Shown in pieces: positions 18,258 through 27,900 of a DNA stretch of 64,000 nucleotides (position 1 is its first letter; each line of letters opens with the position of its first letter). Under the pieces are notes generated by a model. The model worked only from the letters and a program-made list of their open reading frames with translations. It was not told the origin of the DNA and searched no databases. The stretch is from Mesorhizobium sp. M1C.F.Ca.ET.210.01.1.1 (GTDB taxonomy: Bacteria; Pseudomonadota; Alphaproteobacteria; Rhizobiales; Rhizobiaceae), in NCBI RefSeq assembly GCF_004791585.1, contig NZ_SRUU01000002.1:124001-188000 (forward strand), written 5' to 3'. Both the position numbers and the translations under genes were made by a program.

Positions 18258-19574
18258 TTACTTGAACACCTTGTCCGGCGCATCGAGGCTGTCGGAGCCC
18301 TCGAAGGCGATGGCGTTGAGCTTGAGCGAACCGACAGCGCGTTCGATCGACTTGGTCTGGTCGATCAGCGCGTCGATCGCCGCCTGCACGGTGGCGTTGC
18401 CTTCCGCGTTGCCCTCGGCGATTTGCTGGTCATAGGCCTGGCCGGCCAGCGCCCGCGCCTTGATCGCTTCCATCTTGGCGACCGTGACGTCGAGCTTGTC
18501 CGACAGCTCCTTCTCGATCGCAGGGTCGGTGGCCTTGACCATGTCGGACACCGACGGGCCGGACACCACGGTGCCGTCCAGACGGGTATAGCTGGCGTGA
18601 TAGGCGGCGCGGATGCCGATCGCATCATAGAGATGGGAAATGTGGGTGTTGTCGGAGAAGCAGTCGTGCTCCTCTTCCGGATCGTGCAGCAAGAGGCCGA
18701 GCTTCATGCGCTCGCCGGCCAGCTCGCCGTACGACAGCGAGCCCATGCCGGTGAAGATGGTGGAGATGCCGGCGTTCGGCTCGCCGTCAGTGAGGCTCTT
18801 GCGTGCCGCGCCGTCTTCCTTCCAGTCGTTGACCATCTCCTGCAGGTCGGAGACCAGCAAGTCGCTTGCCGACTTCAGATATTCGGCGCGACGATTGCAG
18901 TTGCCGCCGGTGCAGTTCTTGACATCATAGTCGGTGTAGGGGCGCTCGCCGACGCCGGGCCCGGTGCCGTGCAGGTCCTGGCCCCAAAGCAGGAATTCGA
19001 TCGCGTGATAGCCGGTCGCCACATTGGCCTCGACGCCGCCGGCTTCCTGCAGCGTGCCGGAGAGGAATTCGGGCGTCAGCTTCGAGGCGTCGACCTTCTT
19101 GCCGTTGATCTCGATCTCCTTGTTGGCGATGACGTTCGCCGTATAGAGCGAGTTCTCGTCCGACTCGGTGCCGTAGCTTTTGGCGACATAGTCGATCAGG
19201 CCTTCGTCCAGCGGCCAGGAATTCACCTTGCCTTCCCAGTCGTCGACGATCTTGTTGCCGAAGCGATAGACCTCGGTCTGCTGATAAGGGATGCGCGCCG
19301 CCTTCCAGGCCTCGCGGGCAGCGTTGAGCGTCTCGGCCGAGGGCTTGGCGATGAGCGCATCGACGGCCTTGTCGAGCGCTTGCGCGGTGGTCAGCGAATC
19401 CTCGTATTTGGCGAGCGCGATATCGGCATAGGTCTTGATCACCGCCTTCGGGTCCGTTTCGGCCTTCGCCGGCAGCACGAACACAGCCGCCGTCAGCGCC
19501 GCGGTGGCGCCGATCGCGGCAAGCCTGCTGCCCCAACGTGGCGCAATAATTCGCGGCGAAATTATCGCTTTCAT
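18258..19574 (-). CDS. Imelysin family protein (IrpA-like iron-regulated protein)
   Basis: A secreted all-helical protein of 438 residues. The ATG at 19574 was chosen because AGGAG lies 9 bases upstream. The signal region ends near FVLPAKAE (residue 38). The imelysin GxHxxE motif is intact as TGYHAIEFLLWGQD (residues 188-193), with the long helical repeats around it, and the second half repeats the fold (EHDCFSDNTHISHLYDA). IrpA-like imelysins bind iron in the periplasm. It is the first gene of the six-gene operon. The promoter and ICE motif upstream suggest iron-responsive control by Irr. Confidence 0.94.
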   Translation of the reverse strand: MKAIISPRIIAPRWGSRLAAIGATAALTAAVFVLPAKAETDPKAVIKTYADIALAKYEDSLTTAQALDKAVDALIAKPSAETLNAAREAWKAARIPYQQTEVYRFGNKIVDDWEGKVNSWPLDEGLIDYVAKSYGTESDENSLYTANVIANKEIEINGKKVDASKLTPEFLSGTLQEAGGVEANVATGYHAIEFLLWGQDLHGTGPGVGERPYTDYDVKNCTGGNCNRRAEYLKSASDLLVSDLQEMVNDWKEDGAARKSLTDGEPNAGISTIFTGMGSLSYGELAGERMKLGLLLHDPEEEHDCFSDNTHISHLYDAIGIRAAYHASYTRLDGTVVSGPSVSDMVKATDPAIEKELSDKLDVTVAKMEAIKARALAGQAYDQQIAEGNAEGNATVQAAIDALIDQTKSIERAVGSLKLNAIAFEGSDSLDAPDKVFK

Positions 19575-19769
19575 CAATCCCATCTCCTCAGAAATTCAAT
19601 GACATAGGTGCGCGGCCGCAAGCGTGCGGCGCCGGCACAAGCACCAATGACCGGAAAGGCAAAGTTGCCGCGCGATGGCACGGCCAATCAGCAAAAGACA
19701 CCGAAATGCCTCCAATCGAAAGGGTTCAAGGCCCAGACATCAAAGGAATGCGCCAGGAGCGCGGCCCTC

Positions 19770-19798
19770 CATAAAGCGGCGGAAAGGTTGGAAGTCAA
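19770..19798 (-). promoter_or_regulatory. Candidate promoter of the iron operon
   Basis: On the minus strand TTGACT (19798-19793) is followed after 17 bp by TTTATG (19775-19770). Transcription would start near 19763, giving a leader of about 190 nt. The 19584-20005 gap otherwise holds only this element, the ICE motif at 19832-19854 and the 5' region of the divergent FAD reductase gene. Confidence 0.4.
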
Positions 19799-19831
19799 CT
19801 GGTGAGGCAGAGAAAATTCAATTGAAACAAC

Positions 19832-19854
19832 AGTTTAGAATTATTCTAAACTGC
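19832..19854. promoter_or_regulatory. Iron control element (Irr-type ICE box)
   Basis: A perfect palindrome with 10-bp arms CAGTTTAGAA and TTCTAAACTG around a TTA spacer. The core TTTAGAA-N3-TTCTAAA is, from memory, the ICE consensus bound by Irr in rhizobia. It lies between the divergent iron operon and FAD reductase gene, about 33 bp upstream of the putative -35 of the iron operon (centre near -80). That position suits an activator rather than a repressor of the operon. Direct binding is inferred. Confidence 0.8.
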
Positions 19855-20005
19855 AATTATCAACTTTAAGCCCGATATGGACGCCGAACATCCGGATTGA
19901 CAGGCGGCCGTTCTGGGTGCGACCGGGACGTGGGCTCTTGCGGCGGCGGCAGACAATCGCCACCTGGCTGAAGATCCTAGATTCGAAAGCGAAAAAAGGG
20001 CTGCG

Positions 20006-21259
20006 ATGAAGAACGGGGTGGTCATTGTCGGTGCGGGTCATGCCGGCGTGCAGGCGGCGGCCAGCCTGCGCGAGGAAGGCTATGACGGACCGGTCATCCT
20101 GATCGGCGACGAGAACGAGCTGCCCTATCACAAGCCGCCGCTGTCCAAGACCTTCATCAAGGATGCCGAGGCCAAGCCGCAGCCGCTGCGCGGCGAAGCC
20201 TTCTATACGGGCAATGCCATCGATTACCGGCCTGGCGTTTGGATCGACAGGATCGATGTTGGCGCGCGCAGGCTCGACGTTTCCGGCGGCAGCGCAATTC
20301 CCTTCGATCGGCTGGTGCTCGCGACCGGATCGCGGCCGCGCCTGCTCAAGCTCGATGGCGCGCAGCTCGCCGGCGTTGTGTCGCTGCGCTCGCTGGCCGA
20401 TGCGCGGCTGATCCGTGAACTCAGCGCGCAAAGCGAGGACGTCGTCATCCTGGGCGGCGGCTTCATTGGGCTGGAGATCGCGGCAACGCTGAGGGCCGCC
20501 GGCCGCAAGGTCACCGTTGTGGAAGCCCTCGACCGGCTGCTCGGCCGCGCCGTTGCGCCGGCGATCGCCGCCCATGTGCGCCAGCGCCTGGAAGCGATCG
20601 GCGTGCGTATCTTGACCGGTACCACGATCGCCAGGCTGGACGGCGAAGGCGGCCGAGTCTCGGCCGCGATCACGTCGAGCGGCGAGCGCCTGCCGGCGCA
20701 ATTGGTGATCATCGGCGTCGGCGTGGTCCCCAATGTCGAACTGGCGGAAGCCGCCGGCATTGCGATTGCCAACGGCGTGCGTGTCGACCAGCATATGCAA
20801 AGCTCGATCCCCGAAATCCTCACCGTCGGCGACGCCGCCTCCTACCGGCACTGGTTCACCGGCGGTGACGTGCGGCTGGAATCGGTGCAGAACGCCACCG
20901 ACCAGGCGCGCCTTGCCGCGCGCATCATCCTTGGCCATACAGACGCCTATTCCGCGGTACCCTGGTTCTGGTCGGACATCGGCGACATGAAGCTGCAGAT
21001 GGTCGGCCTAACGCAAGGCGGCGACAGCCATGTCGTGCTGGGCGAGCCGTCCGAGAACAGGTTCTCGATCTACCATTATGCGGGCAACCGGCTGCTCGGC
21101 ATCGAATCCGTCAACCGGCCGGCCGACCACATGCTCGGCCGCAAGATGCTCGGCGCCGGTTTTTCGCCAGCGCCGCAGACGGTCGCGGCAGGGCTGGATG
21201 CGCTGAAGGCGGCGCTTGCCGCCTTCAGCCAGGACGAGCCCGCGAGGGCGACGGGCTAA
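20006..21259 (+). CDS. FAD/NAD(P)-dependent ferredoxin reductase-like protein
   Basis: A 417-residue pyridine-nucleotide disulfide oxidoreductase of the ferredoxin/rhodocoxin reductase type. The FAD dinucleotide motif GxGxxG is in VVIVGAGHAGVQAAASL, a second nucleotide-binding motif is in VVILGGGFIGLEIAATLRAA, and the ATG(D) motif LTVGDAASYRHW binds FAD. The C-terminal reductase domain (WFWSDIGDMKLQMVGL) closes the fold. It may reduce a 2Fe-2S ferredoxin such as Bfd; this is suggested by the shared ICE-containing promoter region but unproven. It is divergent from the iron operon and its stop is one base from the gabT stop on the other strand. Confidence 0.9.
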   Translation: MKNGVVIVGAGHAGVQAAASLREEGYDGPVILIGDENELPYHKPPLSKTFIKDAEAKPQPLRGEAFYTGNAIDYRPGVWIDRIDVGARRLDVSGGSAIPFDRLVLATGSRPRLLKLDGAQLAGVVSLRSLADARLIRELSAQSEDVVILGGGFIGLEIAATLRAAGRKVTVVEALDRLLGRAVAPAIAAHVRQRLEAIGVRILTGTTIARLDGEGGRVSAAITSSGERLPAQLVIIGVGVVPNVELAEAAGIAIANGVRVDQHMQSSIPEILTVGDAASYRHWFTGGDVRLESVQNATDQARLAARIILGHTDAYSAVPWFWSDIGDMKLQMVGLTQGGDSHVVLGEPSENRFSIYHYAGNRLLGIESVNRPADHMLGRKMLGAGFSPAPQTVAAGLDALKAALAAFSQDEPARATG

Positions 21260-21260
21260 T

Positions 21261-22538
21261 TCAAGCCGCCCGCGCTTCGCGGATCGAGGTCTCCAGAATG
21301 TCAAGCGCTTCGGTCATGACGCCGTCCTGGATGGTGATCGGCGACAGGAAGCGGATGACGTTGCCGTAGACGCCGCAGGTGAGCAGGATCAGGCCCTTGT
21401 CGAGCGCCTTCAGCCTCACCGCATTGGCGAATTCCGCTGACGGGAGGCCTTTCTTGACGTCGTTGAACTCGACGGCGTTCATGAAGCCCGGGCCGCGGAT
21501 GTCGACGATCTCCGGCACGTCGTCGCGGATCGACTCCAGCCGCTGCTTCAGCCTGGCGCCCAGCGCATTGGCGCGGTCGCAGAGTCTTTCTTCATCGATG
21601 ACGTCGAGCACCGCGTGGGCTGCCGCCACGCCGATCGGGCTCCCACCATAGGTGCCGCCGAGCCCGCCGGGGCCGGGCGCGTCCATGATCTCGGCACGGC
21701 CGGTGACGGCCGAGAGCGGGAAGCCGCCGGCGAGGCTCTTGGCCATGGTGGTGAGATCGGGCGCCACGTCATGATGCTCCATTGCGAACATCTTGCCGGT
21801 GCGGGCAAAGCCGGTCTGCACCTCGTCGGCGACGAGCAGGATGCCGTGCTGGTCGCAGATCTTGCGCAGTGCCGTCATGAATTCGCGCGGCGCCTCGTAG
21901 AAGCCGCCCTCGCCCTGCACCGGCTCGACGATGATGGCGGCGACGCGGGCCGGATCGACATCGGCCTTGAACAGCTTGTCGAGCGCTGCGAGCGAATCCG
22001 CGACCGAAACGCCGTGCAGCGCGACCGGGAACGGCGCATGGAAGACGTCGGCCGGCATGGCGCCGAAGCCGACCTTGTAGGGCACGACCTTGCCGGTCAG
22101 CGCCATGCCCATGAAGGTGCGGCCATGGAAGCCGCCGGAAAAGGCGATGACCGCCTGACGGCCGGTGGCGTTGCGGGCGATCTTTATCGCGTTCTCGACC
22201 GCCTCGGCGCCGGTGGTGACGAAGATCGTCTTCTTGTCGAACTTGCCGGGCAGCATGCCGTTCAACCGCTCGGCGAGCCGCACATAGCTCTCATAAGGCA
22301 CGACCTGGTGGCAGGTGTGGGTGAAGCGGTCGAGCTGCGCCTTGACCGCCTCGATCACCTTCGGGTGGCGGTGGCCGGTGTTGACCACGGCGATGCCCGA
22401 GGAGAAGTCGATGTAGCGGCGGCCCTCGACATCCCAGATCTCCGAATTCTCGGCGCGATCGGCGTAGATCTGCGTGGTCATGCCGACGCCGCGCGAGATC
22501 GACTGGTTCTTGCGTTCAGAAATGGCTGAATTCTTCAT
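21261..22538 (-). CDS. gabT: 4-aminobutyrate aminotransferase
   Basis: A class III PLP-dependent aminotransferase that transfers the amino group of GABA to 2-oxoglutarate. The sequence shows FVTTGAEAVENAIKIARNAT, AFSGGFHGRTFMGMALTGK, LLVADEVQTGFARTGKMFA (PLP-binding Asp) and TTMAKSLAGGFPLSAVTG (Schiff-base Lys). The ATG at 22538 (MKNSAISERKNQSIS) is preferred because GAGGGA precedes it; an upstream ATG at 22550 lacks one. The protein has 425 residues, the normal length. Beta-alanine or 5-aminovalerate could also be substrates. Confidence 0.93.
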   Translation of the reverse strand: MKNSAISERKNQSISRGVGMTTQIYADRAENSEIWDVEGRRYIDFSSGIAVVNTGHRHPKVIEAVKAQLDRFTHTCHQVVPYESYVRLAERLNGMLPGKFDKKTIFVTTGAEAVENAIKIARNATGRQAVIAFSGGFHGRTFMGMALTGKVVPYKVGFGAMPADVFHAPFPVALHGVSVADSLAALDKLFKADVDPARVAAIIVEPVQGEGGFYEAPREFMTALRKICDQHGILLVADEVQTGFARTGKMFAMEHHDVAPDLTTMAKSLAGGFPLSAVTGRAEIMDAPGPGGLGGTYGGSPIGVAAAHAVLDVIDEERLCDRANALGARLKQRLESIRDDVPEIVDIRGPGFMNAVEFNDVKKGLPSAEFANAVRLKALDKGLILLTCGVYGNVIRFLSPITIQDGVMTEALDILETSIREARAA

Positions 22539-22784
22539 CTCGTCCCTCATCGGGCAGGCGCCCGCTTTGTTTTGATGCCGTCAAAGCCTCTTCTGACCCT
22601 ATTTCAGGTTTTCCTCAAGTCGGCACATTGGCCCAGTCGATTGGGCCTGGCCTGGCCGGAAATCGATCTTCGCCAGGCGGTTGATCCGGCCAGAAACTGT
22701 TTCCTTTTCCCGTCGATCGATTATCCTCGCCTTATCCGCGACGTGCCGCCGTCAGGAGCGGCTTTCGCGGGATCGAGGGGAACC

Positions 22785-23918
22785 ATGAGCAGGAACGCGA
22801 CATCGTCCGCCTTGCCGTCTTCGCCGCCCAGCCCCCTGTTTCGTTCAAACACCTTGTTGCTGCTGGCCTGTGTCGCAACACTGCCGGTTTCAGGCTGCCA
22901 GAAACAGCAGGCGGCGGAAAAGAAGCTGCCGGTCTTGGTGACCACGCAAACAGTGGCGCTTGCCGACTATGCGCCGAGGACCTCGCTGACCGGCGTGATC
23001 GCGGCCCGCACGCTCAACAATCTGTCGTTCCGCGTCGGCGGCCGCGTCGCCGAGCGGCTTGTCGATGTCGGCCAGCATGTCGACCAGGGCGCCGTGCTTG
23101 CCCGCATCGATCCGCAGGAGCAGGAATCCGACCTGCGCTCGGCGCAGGCGGATCTTGATGCCGCGCAGGCGCAACTAACCCAGGCCGCAGCCACCTACCA
23201 ACGGCAAAAGACGCTGCTTTCGCAAGGTTTCACGACCCGGCGCGACTTCGACAGCGCCGACCAGACGCTGAAAGTGGCGCAAGGCAGCCTCGACGCCGCG
23301 CAGAGCGCTCTGGCCAACACCAAGGAAAACCTCTCCTACACCGAGCTCAAGGCGGGCGCTCCCGGCGTGATCACCGCGCGTCAGGTCGAGGCCGGACAGG
23401 TGGTGCAGGCGGCGCAGACCGTCTTCACCATTGCCGAGGACGGCGACCGCGACGCCGTCTTCAACGTGCATGAGACGCTGGTTGCCAGGACGCCTTCGGG
23501 GCCGGCGGTGACGATCACGCTGCTGTCCGACCCGCAGATCAGGGCAGTGGGAAAAGTGCGCGAAATCTCGCCGGCGGTCGATCCGGCCTCGGGGTCGATC
23601 AGGGTGAAGGTCGGCATACCCAACACACCCGCCGGCATGCCGCTGGGCGCCGCCGTGATTGGCTCGGCCAGCGCCAAGCCGGTCAAGGCCATTCTGCTGC
23701 CCTGGCAGGCGCTGACGTCCACCGCCGGCAAGCCGGCCGTCTGGGTCGTCGATCCATCAAGCAAGGCCGTGTCGACGGCCGAGGTGGAGGTGCTGGCCTT
23801 CGATTCAGGCGTGGTCGTCGTCGACAAGGGATTGCAGGAAGGCCAGAACGTCGTCACCGCCGGCGGGCAACTGCTCAGTCCCGGCCAGACGATCGAGGTC
23901 GCGGGAGCGAGCCAATGA
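22785..23918 (+). CDS. RND efflux periplasmic adaptor (first; lipoprotein)
   Basis: A membrane-fusion protein of 377 residues. The ATG at 22785 is preceded by GAGGGGAACC and followed by a lipoprotein signal with lipobox PVSGC. The biotinyl-lipoyl-like part (NNLSFRVGGRVAERLVDVG, HVDQGAVLARIDPQEQE), a helical hairpin and the C-terminal beta-barrel (GQNVVTAGGQLLSPGQTIEV) are recognisable. It connects an inner-membrane RND pump to an outer-membrane channel. Its stop overlaps the start of the second adaptor by ATGA. No regulator or TolC-type channel gene is adjacent. Confidence 0.92.
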   Translation: MSRNATSSALPSSPPSPLFRSNTLLLLACVATLPVSGCQKQQAAEKKLPVLVTTQTVALADYAPRTSLTGVIAARTLNNLSFRVGGRVAERLVDVGQHVDQGAVLARIDPQEQESDLRSAQADLDAAQAQLTQAAATYQRQKTLLSQGFTTRRDFDSADQTLKVAQGSLDAAQSALANTKENLSYTELKAGAPGVITARQVEAGQVVQAAQTVFTIAEDGDRDAVFNVHETLVARTPSGPAVTITLLSDPQIRAVGKVREISPAVDPASGSIRVKVGIPNTPAGMPLGAAVIGSASAKPVKAILLPWQALTSTAGKPAVWVVDPSSKAVSTAEVEVLAFDSGVVVVDKGLQEGQNVVTAGGQLLSPGQTIEVAGASQ

Positions 23919-24988
23919 ACCGGCTGCCGCTTGCCGCCGCGCTCCTCATCACCGCGTCGCTTGCCGCGTGCTCGCGCTCGGAAGAGAAGCCGCCCGAGAT
24001 CATCCGGCCGGTGCTGTCGATGGTCGTCGAACCGAAGACAGTCGAGACCTTCGGCTTCGCCGGTTCGGTCGAACCGCAATTCAGCGCCGACCTTGCTTTC
24101 CGTCTGCTTGGCCGCGTCGTCTCGCGCGACGTCAAGGTCGGCGACATCGTCACGAAGGGCACGACGATCGCAGCACTCGACCCGACCGCGCTTGAACTCG
24201 CCGTCCAGGCATCGAAAGCGGATCTGTCGAACGCCCAGGCTCAGTTCGCCAATGCAGCGGCCAGCGAAGAGCGCCAGCGCGCCCTGCTTGCCTCCGCCAA
24301 CACCCCACAGTCCGTCTTCGACGCCGCGCAGCAGGCCCGGCAAGCGGCGGCCGCCGGCGTCGAGCGGGCTAACGCCGCTTTGGCCAAGTCGCAGGAACAG
24401 CTTGGCTATGCCCGGCTGTTTTCCGACTTCGACGGCGTCGTCACCGCGGTCGGTGCCGAGGTCGGCCAGACTGTGTCGCCCGGACAGACCGTCGTCACCG
24501 TGGCGCGCACCGATCCGCGCGAGGCGGTGGTCGACATTCCCGACCAACTGATCGGCGATCTCAGCGTCGGCACGCTGTTCCAGATCATCCTGCAGTCGCT
24601 GCCCACCATCACCACCGAGGCCAAGCTGCGCGAGATCGCGCCGCAGTCGGAAGGGTCGACCCGCACGCGCCGCGTGCGGCTGACGCTGACAGACCCGCCC
24701 ACGGCCTTCCGGCTTGGCTCGACGATCACGGCGACCCGCATGACCAAGGTGGCGCCGACGATCGAGCTGCCGATGTCGGCGTTGCTCGAAAAGAACGGCT
24801 CCGAGAAGGTCTGGATCGTCGATCCGCAATCGTCGAGCGTAAGCGCGCGCGATATCAAGGTCGGCTCGAGGAACGGCGGCACTTTCACGGTGGCGTCGGG
24901 GCTCGAAGCCGGCATGCGGGTCGTCACCGCCGGCGTGCACAGCCTGATCGAGGGTCAGAAGGTCAAAGTGCCGGAGGATGGGGTCTGA
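23915..24988 (+). CDS. RND efflux periplasmic adaptor (second; lipoprotein)
   Basis: A second adaptor of 357 residues with a lipobox in LLITASLAACSRSEE. It shows AFRLLGRVVSRDVKVGDIVTKGT (first half of the lipoyl domain), a helical hairpin with many Ala/Gln residues, YARLFSDFDGVVTAVGAEVG (second half) and the barrel region DPREAVVDIPDQLIGDL. It overlaps the first adaptor by ATGA and the pump by TGATG, so three proteins are made together. Two adaptors with one pump recalls TriABC-type systems of Pseudomonas. Confidence 0.92.
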   Translation: MNRLPLAAALLITASLAACSRSEEKPPEIIRPVLSMVVEPKTVETFGFAGSVEPQFSADLAFRLLGRVVSRDVKVGDIVTKGTTIAALDPTALELAVQASKADLSNAQAQFANAAASEERQRALLASANTPQSVFDAAQQARQAAAAGVERANAALAKSQEQLGYARLFSDFDGVVTAVGAEVGQTVSPGQTVVTVARTDPREAVVDIPDQLIGDLSVGTLFQIILQSLPTITTEAKLREIAPQSEGSTRTRRVRLTLTDPPTAFRLGSTITATRMTKVAPTIELPMSALLEKNGSEKVWIVDPQSSSVSARDIKVGSRNGGTFTVASGLEAGMRVVTAGVHSLIEGQKVKVPEDGV

Positions 24989-27900
24989 TGAAAGGCTTCA
25001 ACCTCTCCGACTGGGCGCTCAGCCACCGTTCGCTGGTCTGGTATTTCATGCTGGTCTTCGTGGTGGCCGGCATCTTCTCCTACCTCAACCTCGGACGCGA
25101 GGAAGATCCCGCCTTCACCATCAAGACGATGCTGATCCAGGCCAACTGGCCGGGCGCCTCGGTCAACGAGACGGTCCGCCAGGTGACCGACCGCATCGAG
25201 AAGAAGCTCGAGGAGCTCGACAGCCTGGACTACACCAAATCCGTCACCACCGCAGGCAAGACCGTCATCTTCGTCAACCTGAAGGACACCACGAAGGCGC
25301 GCGATGTCGTGCCGACCTGGCTGCAGGTCCGCGACATGGTCAACGACATCTGGCCGGAGCTCCCGCAGGGCGTCCAGGGACCATTCTTCAACGACCGCTT
25401 CGGCGACGTCTTCGGCAACATCTACGCCTTCACCGCCGACGGGCTGACGCCGCGCCAGCTACGCGACTATGTCGAGGATGTCCGCACCAAAATCCTGACC
25501 GTGCCGAACGCCGGCAAGGTCGACCTGGTCGGTGCCCAGGACGAGGCGATCTATCTCGAATTCTCTTCCCGTCAGATCGCGGCGCTCGGCCTCAACCAGC
25601 AGCAGATCGTCGCCAGCCTGCAGGCACAGAACGCGATCACGCCGTCGGGCGTGATCCAGTCCGGTCCGGAACGTATCAGCGTGCGCGTCGGCGGCCAGTT
25701 CACCTCCGAGGAGAGCCTGCGCGCCATCAACTTGCGCGTCAACGACCGCTTTTTCCGGCTGAGCGATGTCGCGACGATCACGCGCGGCTACGTCGATCCG
25801 CCGACGGCGCTGTTTCGCTTCAACGGCCAGGACGCAATCGGGCTTGCCATCGGCATGAAGCCGAACGCCAATCTGCTCAAGTTCGGCGAAGCGCTGCGCG
25901 AGGAGATGAATAAGGTGCTGGCCGACCTGCCGGTCGGCGTCGGCGTGCATCTGGTCGCCGACCAGCCGGTGATCGTCGAGGAAGCGGTCTCCGGGTTCAC
26001 ACGAGCGCTGTTCGAGGCGGTGGCGATCGTGCTCGCGGTGTCCTTCATCAGCCTCGGCATGCGCGCCGGCTTCGTTGTCGCGTTGTCGATCCCGCTTGTT
26101 TTGGCCATCACCTTCACGGTCATGGCCTATCTCGGCATATCGCTGCAGCGCATTTCGCTGGGTGCCTTGATCATCGCGCTGGGCTTGCTGGTCGACGACG
26201 CCATGATCGCGGTGGAGATGATGGTGGCGCGGCTTGAGGTCGGCGACAATCTGCGCAAGGCGGCAACCTATGTCTACATCTCGACCGCCTTCCCGATGCT
26301 GACCGGCACGCTGGTGACGGTTGCCGGCTTCATTCCGATCGGCCTCAACAACAGCGCCGCAGGCGAATACACCTTCACGCTGTTCGTCGTCATTGCGGTG
26401 TCGCTGCTGGTGTCATGGATCGTGGCGGTGCTGTTTGCGCCGCTGCTCGGCGTCACCATCCTGCCGGCGACGATGAAGGCCAAGCACCACGACCAGCCTG
26501 GACGCTTCACCACGCTGTTCCGGCGCGTGCTCGTCTTTTCGGTGCGGCGCCATTGGCTCACGATCATCGCGACGGTGCTCTTGTTCGCGGCCTCCATTGC
26601 CGGCTTCGGCCTCGTGCAGCAGCAGTTCTTCCCGCCGTCCGACCGGCCGGAACTGGTCGTCGACTGGAACCTGCCGCAAAACTCGTCGATCACCGAGACG
26701 CGCGACCAAATGGAGCGCTTCGAGCAGCGGGCGCTGGTCGGGAATCCCGACATCGACCATTTCTCGTCCTATATCGGCCAGGGCGCGGTGCGCTTCCTGC
26801 TCGCCTATGACGTGCAGCCCGCCAATCCCTACTTCGGCCAGACCGTCATCGTCACCAAGAGCATCGAGGCGCGCAACCGGGTGAAGCCGGCGCTGGAAAA
26901 ACTGCTGCGCGAGGAGTTCGTCGGCACCGATGCCTTCGTCAAGCCCCTCGAGCTCGGGCCGCCGGTCGGGCGCCCGGTTCAGTACCGTGTCGGCGGTCCA
27001 GACATCCAGACGGTGCGGGGCCTGGCGCAGCAATTTGCCGCCATCATTTCCGCCAATCCGAAGCTTGCCGCCCCCACCTTCGACTGGAATGAGCCGCAAC
27101 GCGTGCTGAGGGTCGACGTGCTGCAGGACAAGGCGCGCCAGCTCGGCATCACCTCCTCCGACATCGCGAGCGCGCTGAACAGCACGGTCGGCGGCGCCAC
27201 CATCACCCAGGTGCGCGACGCGACCTACCTGATCAATGTCGTGGCGCGCTCGCGCGAAGCGGACCGCAGTTCGATCTCAACGCTGCAGAACATGCAATTG
27301 CCGACCGGAACCGGCGAGTCGATCCCATTGGCTGCGATCGCCACTTTCCGCTACGAGCTCGAACAGCCGACGGTCTGGCGGCGGAACCGGACGCCGACAA
27401 TTACCGTGCGGGCCGGGCTGGTCGGCGACGTGCTGCCGGCGACCGTCGTCAATGAGCTGAAGCCGTCTGTCGATGCCTTCATCGACAAGCTGCCGCCGGG
27501 CTATTCGGTGCAGACCGCCGGCTCGGTCGAAGAAAGCGCGAAAAGCCAGGGACCGATCGCGGCCGTGGTGCCGTTGATGCTGTTCATCATGGCGACCATC
27601 CTGATGGTGCAATTGCAGAGCTTCCAGCGCCTGTTCCTGGTGGTGGCGGTGGCGCCGCTCGGCCTGATCGGCGTGGTGGCCGCGCTGGTGCCCAGCGGCG
27701 CGCCGCTCGGCTTCGTCGCCATCCTCGGCGTGCTGGCGCTGATCGGCATCCTGATCCGCAACTCGGTCATCCTGATCGTGCAGATCGAAGACCTCGTCGC
27801 CGAAGGCAAGGACCGCTGGGCGGCCGTGATCGAAGCGACCGAGCACCGCATGCGGCCGATCGCGCTGACGGCCGCGGCCGCCAGCCTGGCGCTGATCCCG

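Noticed and set aside
23381..24940. A 519-codon minus-strand frame opposite the two RND adaptors
   Set aside because: Composition is Arg/Asp/Leu repeats typical of a GC-rich shadow; the plus-strand adaptors have lipoboxes and clear domains.
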